Notes: a model not told the origin generated them from the sequence alone. Positions 7,795 to 16,541 are shown, numbered from the stretch's first letter. The stretch: 31,579 nucleotides of DNA from WLMZ01 sp037139095 (GCA_037139095.1 JBAXHD010000032.1:1-31579), one strand, 5' to 3'. Program-made: numbers and translations.

Positions 7795-8958
7795 CTAGCG
7801 TCCGGTTTCGGACTTCTCCAATTCGGAGTCGTGGTTCTCAGCACGCAATGCGCGATTGCGGCGGACCTCGGGATGCAACACCGTGTAGAGGCCTAAGCCG
7901 AGCGCCATCACGCCCAATGTGGCGAGCGAGGCGCCACCGGTGGTGAACACCGGATAGAGAACAAACGCCGACAGCAAGGCTGTCCAGAGCCACAAAATCA
8001 ACACGCTGCGGCGCTGGCCGTGACCCAAGTTCATCAAGCGGTGGTGCAGGTGGCCCTTGTCGGCCGTCGCCAACCCTTGTCCCCGACTGGTGCGGCGAAT
8101 GATGGCGAACAGCGTGTCGAGAATGGGTACACCGAGGATGAACAACGGGATGAACAACGGGGCGAAGAAGAAGTACGACTGACCGAACTGTTGCTGAGTG
8201 ACTGGGTCGGCGCGGCCTCCGACGACGCTGGTGGCGGAGGCCATCAGCAGCCCAAGCAACAGCGCCCCACCATCGCCCATGAAGATCTTGGCCGGATTGA
8301 AGTTGTGCGGCATGAAGCCAAGACAGATGCCCACGGCAATGATGCACACCAACGGACCAATGCTGTCTTTGGCGAGCAGACCTTTGCTCTGCAGTTCGGT
8401 GCTGTACAAAAAGAACGCGCCGGAGGCGATCGCGACAATGCCTGCAGCAAGTCCGTCGAGGCCATCAATCAGGTTGATGGCCTGCGTCATACCGAGTAGC
8501 CACACGATGGTGACGAAAGGAACCCACTCGTCGGGAAGAAAGAACACGTCAACGCGCGGCACGCGGAAATAGAACATGGTGACGCCGTAGTACACCAATG
8601 CACTTCCAGCCAGAACGGTGCCCAGCACCTTGGCGGGCGCCGAGATGTCGCGCACGTCGTCGAGCAAGCCAAGGCCGAAAATGATGGCGGCCGCAATGAG
8701 AACGCCGCGAGGCTCAGAGTTTCGCGAGTACAGCGGATCGAACGAATTCATCAGGCGGCTCAGGGCGAGCGCCACAACAAAGCCAATGAACATTGCGATT
8801 CCGCCCACATCGGGCGTTGCCACTTTGTGTACGCGCCGCTCGTCGGGAGCCACGACCCAACCGAGTCGGTTGGCGAGCTTGATGACAACTGGGGTGAGGA
8901 CAAACGTGGTGCCAGCCGCGCATCCGCCAACTATGAGGTATGCGGCTGTATCTGGCAT
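7795..8958 (-). CDS. wecA: Undecaprenyl-phosphate N-acetylglucosaminyl (sugar) 1-phosphate transferase, WecA/TagO family
   Basis: Integral membrane enzyme that moves a sugar-1-phosphate from UDP-GlcNAc or a similar donor to a polyprenyl phosphate, starting envelope polysaccharide or arabinogalactan-type linker synthesis. The 387 residues have many membrane helices. Active-site motifs are DD at 100-101 (LLDDVRD), NLIDGLDG at 162-169, FMGDGG at 226-231 and the histidine motif DKGHLHHRL at 300-308; this last loop separates WecA-type enzymes from MraY. The ATG start stands 7 nt behind TAATGT, so the message is probably leaderless. The position just before the atp operon is conserved in mycobacteria (rfe) and streptomycetes. 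The exact sugar donor cannot be read from the sequence. Confidence 0.93.
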   Translation of the reverse strand: MPDTAAYLIVGGCAAGTTFVLTPVVIKLANRLGWVVAPDERRVHKVATPDVGGIAMFIGFVVALALSRLMNSFDPLYSRNSEPRGVLIAAAIIFGLGLLDDVRDISAPAKVLGTVLAGSALVYYGVTMFYFRVPRVDVFFLPDEWVPFVTIVWLLGMTQAINLIDGLDGLAAGIVAIASGAFFLYSTELQSKGLLAKDSIGPLVCIIAVGICLGFMPHNFNPAKIFMGDGGALLLGLLMASATSVVGGRADPVTQQQFGQSYFFFAPLFIPLFILGVPILDTLFAIIRRTSRGQGLATADKGHLHHRLMNLGHGQRRSVLILWLWTALLSAFVLYPVFTTGGASLATLGVMALGLGLYTVLHPEVRRNRALRAENHDSELEKSETGR

Positions 8959-8965
8959 CGGGACG

Positions 8966-8971
8966 ACATTA
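8966..8971 (-). promoter_or_regulatory. Predicted -10 element of wecA (leaderless)
   Basis: TAATGT, 7 nt upstream of the wecA ATG at 8958, which would place the transcript start at or next to the start codon. No ribosome-binding site lies in between. The gap from here to the glyA stop holds nothing else. Confidence 0.6.
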
Positions 8972-8997
8972 GTTCGCTCACCCCAAGAACGAGGGCC

Positions 8998-10245
8998 TCA
9001 GGAATAGACAGGGAAACGAGCGCACAACGCTGCGACGCGTTGGCGAACATCGGCGAGAACTGCGGTGTCGTCGCGACCGCGCAATGCCTCGGCGATCAGC
9101 GCAGCAATCTGCGCCATCTCTGGCTCTTTCATGCCCTGGGTGGTGACGCTGGGCGTGCCAATGCGTACGCCACTGGTAACGAACGGGCTGCGCGTGTCGT
9201 TGGGAACGTTGTTCTTGTTGAGCGTGATGCCCGCTTCGTCGAGCACGGTCTGCGCTTGCTTGCCCGTGAGTTCGGCATCGAATGGGCGAAGGTCGACGAC
9301 CATCAAGTGGTTGTCGGTGCCACCGCTCACAAGGCGGAAACCCTGATGCGCCAAGGCAGCGGCCAAAGAAGATGCATTTGCAACAATCTGCTGCGCGTAC
9401 TCTCGGAAGCTGGGGTGCATGGCTTCGCGAAAGGCCACGGCCTTGCCGGCGATGGCGTGCTCGAGCGGACCACCTTGGCTACCTGGGAACACGGCCTTGT
9501 CGATCTTTGCGGCGTGCTCGGCCTTCGAGAGAATGCAACCACCACGTGGCCCGCGCAAGGTCTTGTGCGTAGTGAACGTGACGACATCTGAATACGGCAC
9601 CGGGTTCGGATGAGCACCGCCAGCGATGAGCCCAGCAAGGTGAGCCACATCGAACATGAGCAGCGCGCCCACTTCGTCGGCGACGCTCTTGAAGACCTCG
9701 GGGTCGAGCCGCCGCGGGTAACTGGTGGTGCCCGCAACGATCATCTTGGGGCGATGCTCGAGCGCGAGATCGCGCATCTTGTCGTAGTCGATGCGCTCGT
9801 CGCTCGGGTCAACTTTGTACGACACGAAGTTGTAGAAGATGCCGCTCGCATTCACGGGCGAACCGTGGGTGAGATGGCCCCCGTGATCAAGACTGAGGCC
9901 CATCACCGTGTCGCCCGGCTCAAGCAGACCGAGATAGACCGCCATGTTTGCGCTTGCGCCGCTGTGTGGCTGCACGTTGGCGTGCTCGGCTCCGAACAGC
10001 TCTTTCACTCGTGAGATCGCAAGCGCCTCGATGTCGTCGACGATTACGTTGCCGCCGTAGTACCGCTTGCCCGGGTAGCCCTCGGAGTACTTGTTGGTGA
10101 GCACCGAGCCGGTTGCCCGCATGACAGCAGGCGACGTGAAGTTCTCACTGGCAATCAGTTGCAGTCCGGTGGACTGACGCGTGACCTCGCGGTCGATGAG
10201 GTCGAATACCTCTGTGTCAGGGTCAATCTCAGATGGCCATGGCAT
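8998..10245 (-). CDS. glyA: Serine hydroxymethyltransferase
   Basis: PLP enzyme interconverting serine and glycine with tetrahydrofolate, the main source of one-carbon units; cytoplasmic. The 415 residues have the family length. The PLP lysine is Lys228 in VVTFTTHKTLRGPRGG. Other conserved stretches are LIASENF (30-36), YSEGYPGKRYYGG (53-65), and DVAHLAGLIAGG, whose aspartate binds the PLP pyridine nitrogen. The ATG start has AGGAG about 10 nt upstream, unlike the neighbouring leaderless genes, in keeping with an internal operon position 48 nt behind rpiB. The glyA-wecA-atp order is conserved in actinobacteria. Confidence 0.97.
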   Translation of the reverse strand: MPWPSEIDPDTEVFDLIDREVTRQSTGLQLIASENFTSPAVMRATGSVLTNKYSEGYPGKRYYGGNVIVDDIEALAISRVKELFGAEHANVQPHSGASANMAVYLGLLEPGDTVMGLSLDHGGHLTHGSPVNASGIFYNFVSYKVDPSDERIDYDKMRDLALEHRPKMIVAGTTSYPRRLDPEVFKSVADEVGALLMFDVAHLAGLIAGGAHPNPVPYSDVVTFTTHKTLRGPRGGCILSKAEHAAKIDKAVFPGSQGGPLEHAIAGKAVAFREAMHPSFREYAQQIVANASSLAAALAHQGFRLVSGGTDNHLMVVDLRPFDAELTGKQAQTVLDEAGITLNKNNVPNDTRSPFVTSGVRIGTPSVTTQGMKEPEMAQIAALIAEALRGRDDTAVLADVRQRVAALCARFPVYS

Positions 10246-10293
10246 GTGGTGGTGTCTCCTGTGTGGGGCTGCGAAACGGCGCGTGCCAAATCG

Positions 10294-10749
10294 TCAACGA
10301 AAGAATTCTTGGGTTTCGATTTCGGTGATCTGGGCGACTCGACGCTCGTGTCGACCACCTTCGAACGGGGTCTTCAAGAACAACGCAACGATCTCCTCGG
10401 CAAGGCCGACGCCAACGACTCGGGCGCCCATGCTGAGCACGTTCGCGTTGTTGTGCTCACGGGCCATGCGGGCGGTGTAGAGGTCGTTGCAGAGCGCTGC
10501 GCGCACACCACGAACCTTGTTCGCAGCCAGTTGCTCGCCCTGCCCACTACCGCCGAGCACGATGCCGAAGTCGGCGCCGCCATCGCGAACAGTGCGGCCG
10601 ACGCCAGCGCAGATGGGTGGGTAGTCGCAACTCTCGGCAGTGTGGGTTCCGTGGTTGTCGACAACGTGTCCGCCAGCCTCGAGCACCTTCACGAGGTGCT
10701 CCTTCAGTTCGAAGCCGGCATGATCAGACCCAATGGCGATGCGTGACAC
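10294..10749 (-). CDS. rpiB: Ribose-5-phosphate isomerase B
   Basis: Interconverts ribulose-5-phosphate and ribose-5-phosphate in the pentose phosphate pathway. The 151 residues include the N-terminal phosphate/substrate motif IGSDHAGFELK and GGSGQGEQLAANK at 66-78. Enteric RpiB has a catalytic cysteine in this loop. Here the cysteine is replaced by glycine and Glu72 stands where the Mycobacterium tuberculosis enzyme places its catalytic glutamate, so this is the actinobacterial Glu-type enzyme. The start is GTG at 10749, 6 nt behind TACACT, indicating a leaderless message; an overlapping ATG is out of frame. It is divergent from the thiolase-like gene and heads an rpiB-glyA pair. Confidence 0.95.
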   Translation of the reverse strand: MSRIAIGSDHAGFELKEHLVKVLEAGGHVVDNHGTHTAESCDYPPICAGVGRTVRDGGADFGIVLGGSGQGEQLAANKVRGVRAALCNDLYTARMAREHNNANVLSMGARVVGVGLAEEIVALFLKTPFEGGRHERRVAQITEIETQEFFR

Positions 10750-10755
10750 ATGTCG

Positions 10756-10761
10756 AGTGTA
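10756..10761 (-). promoter_or_regulatory. Predicted -10 element of rpiB-glyA (leaderless)
   Basis: TACACT, 6 nt upstream of the rpiB GTG at 10749, with no ribosome-binding site between them. It shares a 66-bp divergent intergenic region with the promoter of the thiolase-like gene. Confidence 0.6.
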
Positions 10762-10801
10762 GAGCGGCGGGCTGCACTCGCCCCTAACGCAGAGTTGCGC
10801 A

Positions 10802-10807
10802 TAGCCT
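10802..10807 (+). promoter_or_regulatory. Predicted -10 element of the thiolase-like gene
   Basis: TAGCCT, 8 nt before the ATG at 10816. The same hexamer precedes hom (6 nt) and prfA (9 nt). No ribosome-binding site is visible, so a leaderless or nearly leaderless message is likely. Confidence 0.55.
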
Positions 10808-10815
10808 CAGCCCCT

Positions 10816-12300
10816 ATGCCTCTCGACCCACGAACCCCCGTCCTCATCGGCGGTGGCCAATATGCACACCACGCCGCGCAACTTGCCGACGCTCTGCACC
10901 CAGTTCAACTCATGGCCCATGCAGTAGAGCGGGCCACCGCCGACGCAGGCTTGGCCTCGACGCCGAATCCCGATTCGATTCGGGTCATCAGTTTGCTCAC
11001 GTGGCGATACGGCGACCCGGCCTTTGTGCTGGCCCAGCAACTCGGCCTCAGCCCGCGCGAAACGGTACTCACAACCAACGGCGGCAACAGTCCGCAAACA
11101 CTGGTGAACGCCACCGCTACGCAGATTCAAAACGGCGAACTCGACATCGCCATCCTCACCGGCGCCGAGGCGTCGCGGAGCCGCATGCGCGCCCGGCGCG
11201 ACGGCATCGAGTTCGACTGGCCCAAGGCCCCCGACACTCAGATCCCAACGGTGATGGGTAAAGACCTCGACATGAGCCATCCCACCGAACGCGCCCATGG
11301 CATCTTCATGCCCGTTCAGGTGTACCCCATGTTTGAGACCGCTCTTCGCGCCGCGGCCGGTCGCACTGTCGAAGAACAAGAGCTCATCACCAGCGAACTC
11401 TGGGCGCGTTTCAGCGAGGTCGCCGCAAAGAATCCCAATGCCTGGAGCCAGCAGGCACGCACGGCCGAAGAAATCCGCACACCAAGCCCCTCAAACCGCA
11501 TGATCGGCTTCCCCTACACGAAGTACATGAACTCGAACAACGACGTCGACATGGGCGCCGCGCTCATCATGTGCAGTGTCGAGAAGGCACAGTCGCTGGG
11601 CGTGCCTCGCGACCGTTGGGTGTTCATCCATTCGGGCGCCGACTGCCACGAACACAGCTTCATGTCGAACCGCTACAGCTTCTCGAAGACACCAGCCGTC
11701 GAGCTTGGTGGTCGGATGGCGCTCGAGTTGGCAGGGTTGACCATCGACGACATCGACATCGTCGACCTCTACAGCTGCTTCCCTTCAGCGGTTCAGTTGG
11801 GCGCCAAGTCGTTGGGGCTATCACTAGATCGTCAGCTCACCCGCACCGGCGGCTTGCCGTTTGCTGGCGGACCTTGGAACAACTATGTGATGCATGCCAT
11901 CGCCACAACGATGAACGACCTCCGCGATGGTGCTGGCACCAACGGACTCGTATGGGGCAACGGCGGCTACGCCACCAAGCACTCGTTTGGCGTGTACAGC
12001 ACGCAGCCACCGGCGGGCGCGTTTCGCCACGCAGATCCGCAAGCCGAAATCGATGCACTCCCCCGCCGCGAACTCGCCGACGGCGCCGACGCAGCCGGCA
12101 AGGTCACCATCGAGGCGTACACGGTCATGCACAATCGCGACGGCGTCCCCGAAACCGCGAACGTGTCGTGCCTTTTGGCCGACGGTCGCCGCGCATGGGC
12201 CACATCATCGGACCCCGATCTCACCGCAGCGATGTGCATTGGCGAATGGGTAAACCGCAGCGTCAGTCGAGATGCCGACGGAAAGATCAGCGCTGGCTAG
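10816..12300 (+). CDS. Thiolase-like protein (SCP2-thiolase / acetyl-CoA acetyltransferase family) lacking the usual nucleophilic cysteine
   Basis: The 494-residue protein has a two-part thiolase fold plus about 90 extra C-terminal residues (from about 405). The N-terminal loop that normally holds the acyl-accepting cysteine reads TTNGGNSPQ (86-94) and has no cysteine. The C-terminal half keeps SCP2-like landmarks: DLYSCFPSAVQL (317-328), GGLPFAGGP (345-353) and GNGGYATKH with His389. The family is annotated as acetyl-CoA acetyltransferase, but loss of the nucleophile argues for CoA-ester binding or a different reaction. Mycobacterial thiolase-like proteins with an extra C-terminal domain are the closest known case. 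I place the start at ATG 10816 rather than the in-frame 10750, because the family N-terminus (RTPVLIGGGQ) begins there and TAGCCT lies 8 nt upstream. First of five co-directional genes. Confidence 0.85.
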   Translation: MPLDPRTPVLIGGGQYAHHAAQLADALHPVQLMAHAVERATADAGLASTPNPDSIRVISLLTWRYGDPAFVLAQQLGLSPRETVLTTNGGNSPQTLVNATATQIQNGELDIAILTGAEASRSRMRARRDGIEFDWPKAPDTQIPTVMGKDLDMSHPTERAHGIFMPVQVYPMFETALRAAAGRTVEEQELITSELWARFSEVAAKNPNAWSQQARTAEEIRTPSPSNRMIGFPYTKYMNSNNDVDMGAALIMCSVEKAQSLGVPRDRWVFIHSGADCHEHSFMSNRYSFSKTPAVELGGRMALELAGLTIDDIDIVDLYSCFPSAVQLGAKSLGLSLDRQLTRTGGLPFAGGPWNNYVMHAIATTMNDLRDGAGTNGLVWGNGGYATKHSFGVYSTQPPAGAFRHADPQAEIDALPRRELADGADAAGKVTIEAYTVMHNRDGVPETANVSCLLADGRRAWATSSDPDLTAAMCIGEWVNRSVSRDADGKISAG

Positions 12301-12310
12301 TTGCCGGTGG

Positions 12311-12316
12311 CATGCT
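12311..12316 (+). promoter_or_regulatory. Possible weak -10 element of the nucleoside hydrolase gene
   Basis: CATGCT, 7 nt before the ATG at 12324, differs from TAnnnT by one base. The 23-nt gap to the preceding stop has no ribosome-binding site. It could be a leaderless promoter or chance. Confidence 0.25.
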
Positions 12317-12323
12317 CTAGGCC

Positions 12324-13283
12324 ATGTCGTCAACCAACACGTCGCCCCTCAACGCGTCAAAGCCATCGATCATTCTCGATTGCGATCCAGGCCACGACGA
12401 CGCAATTGCAATCGTCGTTGCCGCCCAGCACACCAACTTGGTGGGAATCACCACAGTCGCTGGCAATGCGCCGCTCACGATGACCACGCGAAATGCGCTG
12501 ATCATGACCGACTTGCTGGGCATCGACACACCCGTGCACAGCGGCGCCGACCGACCGCTGGTGGCCCCGCCACGACACGCTGGATATGTGCACGGCGAGA
12601 GCGGCCTCGATGGCGCCGACCTTCCCGAGCCCACGCGCGGCGCCACTGGCGACAACGCCGTTGAGTTCATCATCGAGTCATGCCGCAGCACCGAGGGCAT
12701 CTGGCTCGTGCCAGTAGGCCCGCTCACCAACATCGCTCTCGCGCTGCGCACTGCACGCGATCTCAAAGATCGCATCGCTGGCATCTCGCTGATGGGCGGC
12801 GGCTCGTTCGGAAACCGCTCGGCCGCTGCCGAGTTCAACATCTGGGCCGACCCTGAGGCCGCTGCGATGGTCTACGAATATGGCGGCCCGCTGAAGATGG
12901 CCGGGCTCGACGTGACCCACCAGTTTCAGGCCACCCCCGATCGCATTGCCAAGGTCAGCGCGCTTCCCGGCCGACTCGCCGAACTACTCGCCGATTTATT
13001 GATCTTCTTCAGCGCCACCTACATGACCCGCCACGACGACATGGGCGGCGCAGCGGTGCATGACCCACTTGCGGTGATGGCGCTGACCCACCCAGAGCTA
13101 TTCACCATCGCGCAACGCCATGTGGTCATCGAGACCGCCGGTGACCACACCCGCGGCATGACCGTTATCGATGAGCGCGCACTCATCGAGCGTCGCCCAC
13201 CCAACTGCGACGTACTCACCCATGTCGACGCCGAAGCGGCGTTCGATGTGATCGTTGCTGCCATCGCCAATTTCAGCAACTAG
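12324..13283 (+). CDS. Inosine-uridine preferring nucleoside hydrolase family protein
   Basis: Hydrolyses the N-glycosidic bond of ribonucleosides to give free base and ribose. The 319 residues have the family length. The calcium/ribose-binding signature is DCDPGHDDA at 19-27. The conserved EFNIWADPEA is at 170-179, and the late histidine-aspartate pair is His246-Asp247 in AVHDPLAV. These are the canonical active-site positions, so activity is expected. Substrate preference (purine, pyrimidine or broad) cannot be read. It starts 23 nt after the thiolase-like gene. Ribose released here could enter the pentose pathway served by the divergent rpiB, but that link is inference. Confidence 0.93.
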   Translation: MSSTNTSPLNASKPSIILDCDPGHDDAIAIVVAAQHTNLVGITTVAGNAPLTMTTRNALIMTDLLGIDTPVHSGADRPLVAPPRHAGYVHGESGLDGADLPEPTRGATGDNAVEFIIESCRSTEGIWLVPVGPLTNIALALRTARDLKDRIAGISLMGGGSFGNRSAAAEFNIWADPEAAAMVYEYGGPLKMAGLDVTHQFQATPDRIAKVSALPGRLAELLADLLIFFSATYMTRHDDMGGAAVHDPLAVMALTHPELFTIAQRHVVIETAGDHTRGMTVIDERALIERRPPNCDVLTHVDAEAAFDVIVAAIANFSN

Positions 13284-13322
13284 TCAACCTCGTCGGACAG
13301 TTCCCCACCCCTACGGCCGCGG

Positions 13323-13328
13323 TACTGT
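13323..13328 (+). promoter_or_regulatory. Predicted -10 element of the dehydrogenase gene (leaderless)
   Basis: TACTGT, 7 nt before the ATG at 13336 and with no ribosome-binding site between them. It supports this start over the longer in-frame reading from 13255 that would overlap the nucleoside hydrolase. Confidence 0.55.
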
Positions 13329-13335
13329 CGGCACC

Positions 13336-14379
13336 ATGCGTGCAGCCGTAATTCGCGATTGGCAACTCAGAGTCGACGACATAGCAGTCCCAACACCAGG
13401 GCCGGGCCAAGTGCTCACCAAGGTGTTGGCGTGCGGCATCTGCGGCAGCGATCTCCACTTGCTCTCCCACGGCAAAGAGCAGCGCGAGATGGCCGAGAAA
13501 TTTCGCGAGGGTCTGGCACCGAACCCGGCAAGTTTGCAGATGTTCGTGCCCGAACAAGACATGGTGATGGGTCACGAATTCTGTTGCGAAGTTGTTGAGC
13601 TCGGTCCCGGAGCAAACCGTTTCGCGGTGGGCGATGTCATCGTCTCGATGCCCGTGGCGTTCGATAACTCAGGTCTGCACGGCATTGGTTTCAGCAACAC
13701 CTACAACGGTGGCTATGCCGAGATGATGGTGCTCAACGAGATGCTCGGCATCAAGGTTCCAGCGGGCTTGCCTTCAGATCTCGCTGCGCTGACCGAACCC
13801 CTCGCTGTTGGCGTGCACGCCGTCGCCAAGAGCCGTATTGCAGTCGGCGACGCCGCCATCGTGATGGGGCTAGGCCCAGTTGGCTTGGCATGTATTGCCG
13901 AACTCCGCATGCGCGGCATTGGCCCCATCATCGCTGCCGACTTCTCGCCACGACGCCGTGCGCTCGCCGAGAAGCTCGGCGTCGACATCGCGGTCGACCC
14001 ACGCGAGACCACCGCTATCGATGCATGGCGCAAGATCGACGGCTCGCGTCCGCTGGTCATCTTCGAGGCTGTGGGCGTACCCGGAATGATCAACGAAGCA
14101 ATGCGAGTTGCGCCCAAAGACACTCGCATCCTCGTGGTTGGTGTGTGCATGCAACAAGACCACATTCATCCGATGCTCGGCATTCAGGGTGAGCTCAACA
14201 TCCAATTCGCTCTGGGCTACGAGCCCGCCGAATTCTCGTCCGCGCTCGAGGCAATCGCCGAGGGCAAAGTAGACCTTTCATCGTGGATCACCGGCACGGT
14301 CAACATCGATGGCGTGCCGCAGGCCTTCACCGATCTGGCCAACCCTGAGGCGCACGCCAAGATTCTCGTCAAGCCCTAA
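13336..14379 (+). CDS. Zinc-type alcohol dehydrogenase (MDR superfamily)
   Basis: NAD(P)-dependent oxidoreductase of the medium-chain family, 347 residues. Catalytic-zinc signature: CGICGSDLH with Cys36, GHEFCCEVVELG with His80-Glu81, and TEPLAVGVHAV with Glu154. The nucleotide-binding glycines are GLGPVG at 178-183, and Asp202 ends the second Rossmann strand (a hint of NAD preference). The four-cysteine structural-zinc loop found in many alcohol dehydrogenases is missing; instead there is an insertion of about 20 residues after the first motif (residues 46-72) and a cysteine-free loop at 106-127. The natural substrate is unknown. The start at 13336 fits the family N-terminus and the promoter hexamer. 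The next gene begins 11 nt after the stop. Confidence 0.88.
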   Translation: MRAAVIRDWQLRVDDIAVPTPGPGQVLTKVLACGICGSDLHLLSHGKEQREMAEKFREGLAPNPASLQMFVPEQDMVMGHEFCCEVVELGPGANRFAVGDVIVSMPVAFDNSGLHGIGFSNTYNGGYAEMMVLNEMLGIKVPAGLPSDLAALTEPLAVGVHAVAKSRIAVGDAAIVMGLGPVGLACIAELRMRGIGPIIAADFSPRRRALAEKLGVDIAVDPRETTAIDAWRKIDGSRPLVIFEAVGVPGMINEAMRVAPKDTRILVVGVCMQQDHIHPMLGIQGELNIQFALGYEPAEFSSALEAIAEGKVDLSSWITGTVNIDGVPQAFTDLANPEAHAKILVKP

Positions 14380-14390
14380 GGACTCATCGG

Positions 14391-16520
14391 ATGAGTGATT
14401 CGATCGTCAACGGCGACGCCCCGAGCGACCTGACCTTTCCCCGGCAATACGCGCGTACTCAGCGGCTCTCATTGGGCGATCCGCGCTCGGTCACTGTTTC
14501 GCCCGACGGGCTGCGCGTGGTGTTTTGTCGCAGCGCCAGCGGCGACGACCCGGTGAACTGTTTGTGGGTGCTCGATGTACCAACTGGCACCGAGCGACTC
14601 GTGGCCGACCCACGGCAACTGCTGGCTGCGGCCGACAGCAACGAGCCTGCCGAAGAAAGGGCCCGACGCGAACGCACCCGCGAGGGCGCTGGCGGCGTGG
14701 TGAGTTACGCCACCGACTCGGCAGTAACGGTCGCTTCATTTTCATTGGGCGGGCGGCTGTTTGGTGCCGGCCTCATCAGCGGCACAGCGCGAGAAATGAC
14801 TGTTACTGGCCCGGTGTTCGATCCGCGACCAGACCCAACTGCAGCGCGTGTTGCATACGTGTGCGGCGCCGCACTTCGCATCGGCGAGCTCGACAACAGC
14901 AGTTGGGAGTTGGCGTCCGAGCCCGACCATCCCAATGTCACCTGGGGCAGCGCCGAGTTCGTCGCCGCCGAAGAAATGGGCCGCCAACGCGGTTATTGGT
15001 GGTCTCCCGATGGCGCCGCGATAGCAGTACAGCGAGCCGACACATCGCCTGTCTCGATCTGGCATATCGCCGACCCAGCGCATCCCGAGACCGTGCCGAC
15101 CCAACATCGATATCCCGCTGCAGGCACCGACAACGCCTTGGTGTCGTTGTTCGTCATCACGCTTGGGCAACGCGCTGCCGCGAGCCGTGTGCAGATGCAC
15201 TGGGATACCGACAGCTTTCCGTATCTCGCCAATGTCACGTGGGCCACCAACGATCGGCTGCTGCTCACTGTGCAGTCGCGTGACCAATCGCGACTCTTAG
15301 TGCTCGAAGCCGATCCCACAACTGGCGTCACCAACGCAGTGTTCGCTGATCACGATGACCAATGGGTCGACCTCGTTGCTGGCACACCAGCCGTGCTCAG
15401 CGATGGTCGCTTAGTGATGGCCGCCGATCGCGCCGGCGCCCGACGACTGCTCGTTGATGGCACCGTGGTATCGCCAGCCGATCAACAGGTGCGATCGGTC
15501 ACGGCGGTTGCTGGCAACGCCATCACATTTGCGGCCAACCCCATCGATGACCCCACAGTGCAACACGTGTGGCAATGGTCGGACGGCCACGGATGCACCT
15601 GTCTCACAACCGAAGCAGGCGTGCACGCGGCAACCGTGGGCGGCAACACCGTTGCGATCCGTTCGGCCACACTTGCCGCGCACGGTGCCACACTTCGGGT
15701 CGGTCACACCACTATCACGTCGTATGCCCAGACCCCATTGGTCGAACCCAACGTGTCGATCCATCGAGTCGGCGACGACAAGTTGGCGGTTGCGGTGGTG
15801 CTGCCGCACGGCGTCATCAACGGTCCGCTGCCCGTGCTGGTCGACCCATATGGCGGCCCACACAGCCAGCGCGTTGTCAGCGCCCGAAGCGCTTACCTTT
15901 CGTCGCAATGGTTTGCCGATCAAGGATTTGCGGTCATCATCACCGACGGCCGCGGCACCCCCGGCCGCGGCACCGAGTGGGAGCGAGCGGTGCATCTCGA
16001 CCTCGCCGGGCCAGTGCTCGACGATCAGGTCCGCGCCCTCGAAGAAGTCACCAACATCTTGGCCCGCGACGGCATTCAGCTCGACCGCGAACGGGTCGGC
16101 ATTCGTGGCTGGAGTTTTGGTGGCTATCTCGCAGCGCTCGCCGTGATGCAGCGACCCGACATCTTTCACGCAGCCGTCGCCGGTGCACCCGTGACCGAAT
16201 GGCGTTTGTACGACACGCACTACACCGAGCGCTATCTCGGCGATCCCTTCACCGATCCCGAGCCATACGATCGCTCGTCGCTGCTCGACATCGCCCATTT
16301 GCTCACTCGGCCGCTGCTGCTCATTCACGGTCTGGCCGACGACAACGTGGTTGCAGCACACACGTTGCGGCTCTCATCAGCCCTTTTGGCCGCCGGAAAA
16401 CCGCACGAAGTGCTGCCGTTGTCGGGCGTCACGCACATGACACCGCAAGAGATCGTGGCCGAGAACCTGCTCCTGCACCAGCTCGAATTTTTGCGTCGGG
16501 TATTACGGATCCAGACCTGA
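14391..16520 (+). CDS. S9 family prolyl peptidase, dipeptidyl-peptidase IV type
   Basis: Serine peptidase of 709 residues with an N-terminal beta-propeller (about 30-460) and a C-terminal alpha/beta-hydrolase domain. The catalytic triad is Ser575 (GWSFGG), Asp650 (HGLADDNV) and His682 (GVTHMTP). The paired glutamates Glu194-Glu195 in FVAAEEMGRQRGYWWSPDG are the DPP-IV hallmark that holds the substrate amino terminus, so removal of N-terminal dipeptides after proline or alanine is the likely activity. There is no signal peptide or membrane anchor, so it is probably cytoplasmic. The ATG has AAGGA about 9 nt upstream, unlike the leaderless neighbours, in line with cotranscription with the dehydrogenase. 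A start further downstream is unlikely. Confidence 0.93.
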   Translation: MSDSIVNGDAPSDLTFPRQYARTQRLSLGDPRSVTVSPDGLRVVFCRSASGDDPVNCLWVLDVPTGTERLVADPRQLLAAADSNEPAEERARRERTREGAGGVVSYATDSAVTVASFSLGGRLFGAGLISGTAREMTVTGPVFDPRPDPTAARVAYVCGAALRIGELDNSSWELASEPDHPNVTWGSAEFVAAEEMGRQRGYWWSPDGAAIAVQRADTSPVSIWHIADPAHPETVPTQHRYPAAGTDNALVSLFVITLGQRAAASRVQMHWDTDSFPYLANVTWATNDRLLLTVQSRDQSRLLVLEADPTTGVTNAVFADHDDQWVDLVAGTPAVLSDGRLVMAADRAGARRLLVDGTVVSPADQQVRSVTAVAGNAITFAANPIDDPTVQHVWQWSDGHGCTCLTTEAGVHAATVGGNTVAIRSATLAAHGATLRVGHTTITSYAQTPLVEPNVSIHRVGDDKLAVAVVLPHGVINGPLPVLVDPYGGPHSQRVVSARSAYLSSQWFADQGFAVIITDGRGTPGRGTEWERAVHLDLAGPVLDDQVRALEEVTNILARDGIQLDRERVGIRGWSFGGYLAALAVMQRPDIFHAAVAGAPVTEWRLYDTHYTERYLGDPFTDPEPYDRSSLLDIAHLLTRPLLLIHGLADDNVVAAHTLRLSSALLAAGKPHEVLPLSGVTHMTPQEIVAENLLLHQLEFLRRVLRIQT

Positions 16521-16529
16521 GCCAGAGGC

Positions 16530-16535
16530 TACGTT
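16530..16535 (+). promoter_or_regulatory. Predicted -10 element of the TerB-like gene (leaderless)
   Basis: TACGTT, 6 nt before the GTG at 16542. The 21-nt gap after the peptidase stop contains no ribosome-binding site. Confidence 0.5.
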
Positions 16536-16541
16536 GGCAAG

